Origin: JAHIQC01 sp964565645
GTDB taxonomy: Bacteria > Actinomycetota > Coriobacteriia > Anaerosomatales > JAHIQC01
Length of the DNA stretch: 64,000 bases
Reading direction: 5' to 3'
Assembly (NCBI GenBank): GCA_964565645.1
Contig: CAZMFQ010000006.1
Span: 99,924 to 163,923 of the forward strand
Shown: piece by piece, positions 57,767-64,000 of the stretch
How positions within the stretch are numbered: the first letter of the stretch is position 1
Layout of the letters: the number at the start of each line of letters is the position of its first letter
Notes under the pieces: generated by a model
What the model was told of the DNA's origin: nothing
The model's input: only the letters and a program-made list of their open reading frames with translations
The model's database searches: none
Position numbers and translations under genes: made by a program

Positions 57767-58903
57767 GTGAGCGCGATGGCAGCCGGCAAGGACTATTACG
57801 ACATACTGGGGCTGAAGCGGGAGGCCTCCGCCGATGAGATCAAGAAGGCCTTCCGCCGTCTCGCGCGCAAACACCATCCGGACACCGGGGGCTCCGAGGA
57901 CAAGTTCAAGGAGCTGAACGAGGCGTACGAGGTCCTCTCGGACCCGGAGAAGCGCAAGCAGTACGACCAGTACGGTCAGTACTTCAGCGGAGGGAACGTG
58001 CCGCCGGGCGCCGGCTGGACCGGACCCGGAGGACCCCAGGGTGCCGGAGGCTTCAACTACGACGTCCAGGTCGGCGATCTCGGCGACATCTTCGGCGACA
58101 TCTTCGGCGGCGGGTCGGGCTTCGGGGGCGGCGCATCAAGGTCACGGCGGCCCTCGCCCAAACGTGGTCGGGACCTGACCTACGAGGTCACCATCGGCTT
58201 CGACGAGGCGCTTACGGGCGTGTCCACGAAGGTGGACGTGCAGCGGGCGGAGACCTGCAAGGTCTGTTCCGGCACCGGCGCCAAGCCCGGCACGGGGCGC
58301 ACGACCTGCCCGACGTGCAACGGAACGGGCAACGTGAGCCAGGGCGGCGGTATGTTCGCATTCTCGCGGACCTGCCCCCGCTGTGGCGGCGAGGGGACCG
58401 TCGTCGAGACCCCATGCACGACATGCAAGGGCAAGGGACGCGTGCTGAGGGTCAAGCCGGTCACCGTGAACATCCCGCCGGGCGCCACTGACGGCGGCAA
58501 GCTCCGGTTCAAGGGCAAGGGTGAACCCGGCGACACCGGCGCTCCGGCGGGCGACCTCTATGTGACGACGCACGTCAGGAAACACCCGTACTTCACGCGG
58601 GACGGAGCCGACGTGCTCATGGAGTTGCCTGTCTCGTTCACCGAGGCGGCGCTTGGCACCGAGATCACCATCCCGACCCCGAACGGTCAGAAGGTGAAGC
58701 TCAAGGTCGCGGCAGGCACGCAGGACGGCAAGGTCTTCAGGCTCGCGGGCAAGGGCGCACCCAAGCTCAAGGGCAAGGGGGCCGGGGACCTCAAGGTCCG
58801 CGTGAAAGTCACCGTGCCCACGAAACTGAACACCGCGGAGAAGGACCTGCTCAGGCAGTTCGCCGAGCAGCATCACGAAGACCTGCGCGGACACATCACG
58901 TAG
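57767..58903 (+). CDS. dnaJ: Chaperone DnaJ (Hsp40)
   Basis: DnaJ (378 residues) delivers substrates to DnaK and stimulates its ATPase. The J-domain (about 8-75) has the HPD motif in KHHPDTGG. A Gly-rich linker follows, then four zinc-binding CxxCxGxG repeats (CKVCSGTG, CPTCNGTG, CPRCGGEG, CTTCKGKG) and the C-terminal peptide-binding domains. The start may be GTG 57767 or ATG 57776; the difference is three residues. Confidence 0.98.
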   Translation: MSAMAAGKDYYDILGLKREASADEIKKAFRRLARKHHPDTGGSEDKFKELNEAYEVLSDPEKRKQYDQYGQYFSGGNVPPGAGWTGPGGPQGAGGFNYDVQVGDLGDIFGDIFGGGSGFGGGASRSRRPSPKRGRDLTYEVTIGFDEALTGVSTKVDVQRAETCKVCSGTGAKPGTGRTTCPTCNGTGNVSQGGGMFAFSRTCPRCGGEGTVVETPCTTCKGKGRVLRVKPVTVNIPPGATDGGKLRFKGKGEPGDTGAPAGDLYVTTHVRKHPYFTRDGADVLMELPVSFTEAALGTEITIPTPNGQKVKLKVAAGTQDGKVFRLAGKGAPKLKGKGAGDLKVRVKVTVPTKLNTAEKDLLRQFAEQHHEDLRGHIT

Positions 58904-58930
58904 CGGCGATCACCGGAGAGGAGACCCGCG

Positions 58931-59338
58931 ATGACAACGAGAGACGAACGCTCCGAGCGCAGTCGGCCGCTGTACATGATCAGTGTCGCAGCCGAACTCG
59001 CGGGGATGCATCCGCAGACCCTGCGCATCTACGAGCGCAAGGAACTGATCAAGCCCAAACGTTCGGCGGGCAACACGCGCCTGTACTCGGACGAGGACAT
59101 CGAGCAGTTGCGCTTGATCCAGGATCTCACGGCGGAGGGGATCAACCTCGCCGGTGTCGTTCGGATCCTGGAGCTGCAGCACGAGGTCGCGTGCCACCAG
59201 CGTGATCTCGAGCGACTGAGCAGGCAGGCCGAGGACCTGCAGCGCCGTCTGCTCGCCGAGTCCGAGCGCATCAGGCGCGAGCACAAGGCGGAGATAGTCA
59301 TGGTCCGGACCGGCGGATTGATGAGGAGACGACCGTGA
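58931..59338 (+). CDS. hspR: Heat-shock repressor HspR (MerR family)
   Basis: HspR (135 residues) represses dnaK and related genes together with DnaK as a co-repressor. The MerR-type helix-turn-helix has MISVAAELAGMHPQTLRIYERKELIKP, with the core HPQTLRIYE, and RSAGNTRLYSDEDIEQLR. A coiled-coil tail follows. It lies 27 bases after dnaJ. A HAIR-like site is present before dnaK. Confidence 0.95.
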   Translation: MTTRDERSERSRPLYMISVAAELAGMHPQTLRIYERKELIKPKRSAGNTRLYSDEDIEQLRLIQDLTAEGINLAGVVRILELQHEVACHQRDLERLSRQAEDLQRRLLAESERIRREHKAEIVMVRTGGLMRRRP

Positions 59339-59757
59339 GTCCTGTCGATCGCAGAATCGCACTCGGGGTGGCCGCAGCACTGCTCGTCGCCGGCGGCTAC
59401 GGTCTGTACACGCTGAGATCCGCGCGTGATGCCGCTCCGGGGACCTCCCTGGGACTGCCCGATGCCGCCGAAGGCCCGACACCCCGAGGAGCGGAGTCAT
59501 CGGCGTCTGCCGAGGCGAGCCGCACCCCTGGAAGCTCCGTACCCGCACGTGAGGGCGATCAGGTACCGGACGATGCCGCCTATGACATCATCGACGCTTT
59601 GCGGAACGCAGGCATCGCACCGGCGATGGGCACTGACCTGACCCTGGAGTATGTGGGCATGCTCGACACCGTGAAGGTCACGGGGACTTTCGAGGGCGCG
59701 GGACAGAAGACCTACACCCTGGAATACCGTGACGGCGCATGGAAGGTGGCGCAGTGA
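59335..59757 (+). CDS. Membrane-anchored protein of unknown function
   Basis: This is a 140-residue protein with one N-terminal helix (about 8-27), a Ser/Pro/Glu-rich linker and a small C-terminal domain of about 65 residues ending in a beta-rich stretch (LEYVGMLDTVKVTGTF). The GTG start overlaps the hspR stop. It may be a lipoprotein-like or anchored envelope-stress protein, but no family is recognised. Confidence 0.6.
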   Translation: MSPVDRRIALGVAAALLVAGGYGLYTLRSARDAAPGTSLGLPDAAEGPTPRGAESSASAEASRTPGSSVPAREGDQVPDDAAYDIIDALRNAGIAPAMGTDLTLEYVGMLDTVKVTGTFEGAGQKTYTLEYRDGAWKVAQ

Positions 59758-59999
59758 CATGGGTGATCCGAGGAACCGCGTGGTGCGCTGGCTCGAATCG
59801 GTGCGCAGCGGCGAGACCTGGGGCGGGCCGGGCTGACAGGCTGTCGCATGGGTGTGGTCACGCCTGTTCAAGAACCGCACGGCCCCTGCTTGAAGCATGA
59901 GATGACGCGCCCGGTCGGGCGCGGGAGTCTGACCGCCATCCGGCATCGGGTGGCGAGATGAGTGACCGCCCGCTGTGGCGGTAGGTACGGAGGCGCGAG

Positions 60000-62588
<2,589 letters not shown>

Positions 62589-62658
62589 CGTAGGACGGTT
62601 TCAAGAGGCGCGTCCGGCAAGGGGCCGGACGGCGAGATGAACAGTGGAGGTGTTCAGA

Positions 62659-63126
62659 ATGGCGATCATGAGATGGGACCCGTTCGGAGAGGTGCTGCGC
62701 ATGCAGCGCGACATGGACCGCATCTTCTCCAGGATGGGCACGACAGGCGAGGGCGGCGCACCAACGGCGTCGGTGGCGTGGATGCCCCGCATCGACGTGA
62801 AGTCCAAGGGCGACGACATCGTCATACGGGCCGAGCTGCCGGGCATCGATCCGGCTGACGTCGACATCGAGGTCACCGACGGCGTGCTGACCATCAAGGG
62901 CGAGCGCAAAGCCGAGGAGCAGCGCGAGGACGAGGGCTGGCTCATCCGCGAGTCGAGCTACGGCGCCTTCGAGCGCTCCATGGTCCTGCCCGAGGGTGTG
63001 ACCGCCGAGGAGATCAGGGCGGACTACGCGGACGGCATCCTGGAGCTGCACGTCCCCAAGGCGCTCGAGGCCGCACGGCCCAAGACGACCAAGATCGCGA
63101 TCGGAGCGGGGGAGGCCTCTTCGTAG
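62659..63126 (+). CDS. Small heat-shock protein (Hsp20 family)
   Basis: This 155-residue alpha-crystallin-type chaperone holds unfolding proteins. MRWDPFGEVLRMQRDMDRIF is the typical N-terminus, the alpha-crystallin domain has ELPGIDPADVDIEV and GVLTIKGERK, and the VPKALEA C-terminus follows. ATG 62659 is chosen because GGAGGTG lies about seven bases before it. A hairpin (GTCCGGC/GCCGGAC, 62612-62630) is in the leader. It is probably part of the heat-shock regulon. Confidence 0.94.
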   Translation: MAIMRWDPFGEVLRMQRDMDRIFSRMGTTGEGGAPTASVAWMPRIDVKSKGDDIVIRAELPGIDPADVDIEVTDGVLTIKGERKAEEQREDEGWLIRESSYGAFERSMVLPEGVTAEEIRADYADGILELHVPKALEAARPKTTKIAIGAGEASS

Positions 63127-63155
63127 GAGCGGCCGACCATCGACCACCGACCCAG

Positions 63156-63177
63156 AGGGGCCCCGAACGGGGCCCCT
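63156..63177 (+). terminator. Terminator after the hsp20 gene
   Basis: AGGGGCCCC and GGGGCCCCT form a perfect nine-base stem around GAAC, 30 bases after the hsp20 stop, followed by TCC. Confidence 0.7.
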
Positions 63178-63193
63178 TCCTAATATATGCGCT

Positions 63194-63221
63194 TGACTTA
63201 CAATACCGACGATATATGATA
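63194..63221 (+). promoter_or_regulatory. AT-rich promoter region of the Rrf2-cydA unit
   Basis: TTGACT is followed 16 bases later by TATGAT, inside a stretch far more AT-rich than its surroundings. ATATATG occurs twice about 30 bases apart and could be part of a repressor site. Promoter elements are plausible, not proven. Confidence 0.5.
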
Positions 63222-63267
63222 CTGCCGTAGTAACATTTCGGTCGGGACGCACGCCGGAACGGGACGC

Positions 63268-63672
63268 ATGGTCATCACGCGACGCACGGACTACGCCATC
63301 CGCATGCTCATGGAACTTGCCCGCAGGAGCGGCGCGAGGGTCTCTGTGCGCGAGCTCGCCGAGACGCAGGGCGTGCCCTATGCGTTCGCGCGCAGCATCC
63401 AACGCGATCTCGTGGAGGCGGGCCTCGCGGTCTCGAGCAGGGGCTCTGCCGGCGGCCTTTCGCTCGCTCGCGCACCGGCAGACGTCTCGCTGCTCGACGT
63501 GGTCGAGGCGATGCAGGGCCCTGTGTCCTGTTCCGTGTGCACCTCGGATCCCGACTGGTGCGAACGTCTCGGGGGCTGCGGAGTGCATGCGGTCTGGCGC
63601 GGCGCGGATGATCTGGTCCGCGAGTATCTGGGAAACAGAGACCTGGAGGGTCTCATGATGAGAGGGAAGTGA
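63268..63672 (+). CDS. Rrf2-family regulator with IscR-like cluster ligands
   Basis: This is a 134-residue winged-helix regulator. RRTDYAIRMLMELAR opens it. C91, C98, C104 and H107 fall close to IscR positions C92, C98, C104 and H107, so an iron-sulfur cluster is likely; C88 is extra. It lies just before cydA, so control of the oxidase by oxygen, nitric oxide or iron-sulfur status is plausible. NsrR-like function cannot be excluded. Confidence 0.85.
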   Translation: MVITRRTDYAIRMLMELARRSGARVSVRELAETQGVPYAFARSIQRDLVEAGLAVSSRGSAGGLSLARAPADVSLLDVVEAMQGPVSCSVCTSDPDWCERLGGCGVHAVWRGADDLVREYLGNRDLEGLMMRGK

Positions 63673-63681
63673 GGTGGGGAG

Positions 63682-64000
63682 ATGGACGTAGTCCTGTTGT
63701 CGCGCATCCAGTTCGCGGTCACGGTGGCGTACCACTTCCTGTTCGTCCCGCTCTCGATAGGTCTGGGTTTGGTGCTGGTGTTGGCCGAACGCAGGTACTA
63801 CCGGAGCGGCAAGGCCGAGGACAAGGCGGCCTCGGACTTCTGGATCAGGATCTTCACGGCGACCTTCGCGGTCGGAGTGGCGACCGGCATCTCGATGGAG
63901 TTCGCGTTCGGCACCAACTGGGCGACGTACTCCCGGTTCGTCGGAGACATCTTCGGCGCGCCGCTTGCGGCTGAAGGTCTGTTCGCGTTCTTCCTCGAGT
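63682..64000 (+). CDS. cydA: Cytochrome bd ubiquinol oxidase subunit I (partial)
   Basis: The first 106 residues are visible; the gene runs off the window end. The N-terminus RIQFAVTVAYHFLFVPLSIGLGL is the first helix of CydA, with H18 as the likely haem ligand; its core is VAYHFLFVPLSIG. ATFAVGVATGISMEFAFGTNWATYSRFVGDIFGAPLAAEG, typified by GISMEFAFGTNW, is also family standard. Cytochrome bd reduces oxygen at low concentration, useful to an anaerobe exposed to air. GAGGTGGGGA precedes the ATG. Confidence 0.95.
   Translation, partial: MDVVLLSRIQFAVTVAYHFLFVPLSIGLGLVLVLAERRYYRSGKAEDKAASDFWIRIFTATFAVGVATGISMEFAFGTNWATYSRFVGDIFGAPLAAEGLFAFFLE

Noticed and set aside
59759..59836. 25-codon frame directly after the gene following hspR
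   Set aside because: It begins one base after the previous stop and has no SD or recognised motif. It may be a chance frame or a remnant; too little evidence to annotate.

Overview
The window is GC-rich throughout and tightly packed. Genes often overlap by ATGA, GTGA or TGATG, and GTG starts are common. Four-subunit pyruvate:ferredoxin oxidoreductase, an actinobacterial-type dnaK-grpE-dnaJ-hspR operon, a class E-like sortase, an [FeFe]-hydrogenase-like sensor and [NiFe]-hydrogenase maturation genes point to an anaerobic or microaerobic actinobacterium. The class Coriobacteriia (Anaerosomatales/OPB41-like) fits best, but this is an inference from gene content and not from a marker gene.

Layout: 1-1179 holds the dnaX tail, ybaB and recR. 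1364-4403 is porCDAB. 4574-16458 is a signalling stretch with two HD-GYP c-di-GMP phosphodiesterases, an OmpR-type two-component pair, lysC-asd, queT and a ferredoxin/[FeFe]-hydrogenase-like/GGDEF fusion. 16477-26744 has a radical SAM enzyme (amrS), a DsbA-like protein, a glycosyltransferase, a TauE exporter, a GNAT, a LytS/LytTR pair, a phosphoesterase, a universal stress protein and a DUF485-symporter pair. 26887-29570 (minus) is pgi and an EamA transporter. 29643-36211 (minus) is a nikMN-(zinc ribbon/HEPN-like)-hypF-hypC-hypD-hypE operon, divergent from nikR-nikQ-nikO (36410-38408). 38462-44125 (minus) has an FKBP lipoprotein, trxB-trxA-orphan, a PIN-TM-TPR protein and a large secreted protein. 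lon follows at 44248. 46757-53213 is a cell-surface module. 53226-54982 has an epimerase, a glycosylase-like protein and a ferredoxin. 55305-63126 is the chaperone block (dnaK-grpE-dnaJ-hspR, clpB, hsp20). The window ends with an Rrf2 regulator and the start of cydA.

The most striking region is 46757-53213. A 1526-residue LPFTG-anchored repeat protein follows a leader that looks like a c-di-GMP-II aptamer, with an alternative hairpin and a Shine-Dalgarno-masking hairpin. Next to it, on the opposite strand, a small secreted HExxH protein follows a well-matched c-di-GMP-I (GEMM) aptamer. A sortase gene lies beside it. This reproduces, in an actinobacterial setting, the logic of the Clostridioides difficile PPEP-1/CD2831 system (c-di-GMP-I on a secreted metalloprotease, c-di-GMP-II on its sortase-anchored adhesin substrate). 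Together with the GGDEF and HD-GYP proteins upstream, the window carries makers, breakers and likely RNA readers of c-di-GMP.

No tRNA, rRNA, CRISPR array, insertion sequence or prophage was seen.
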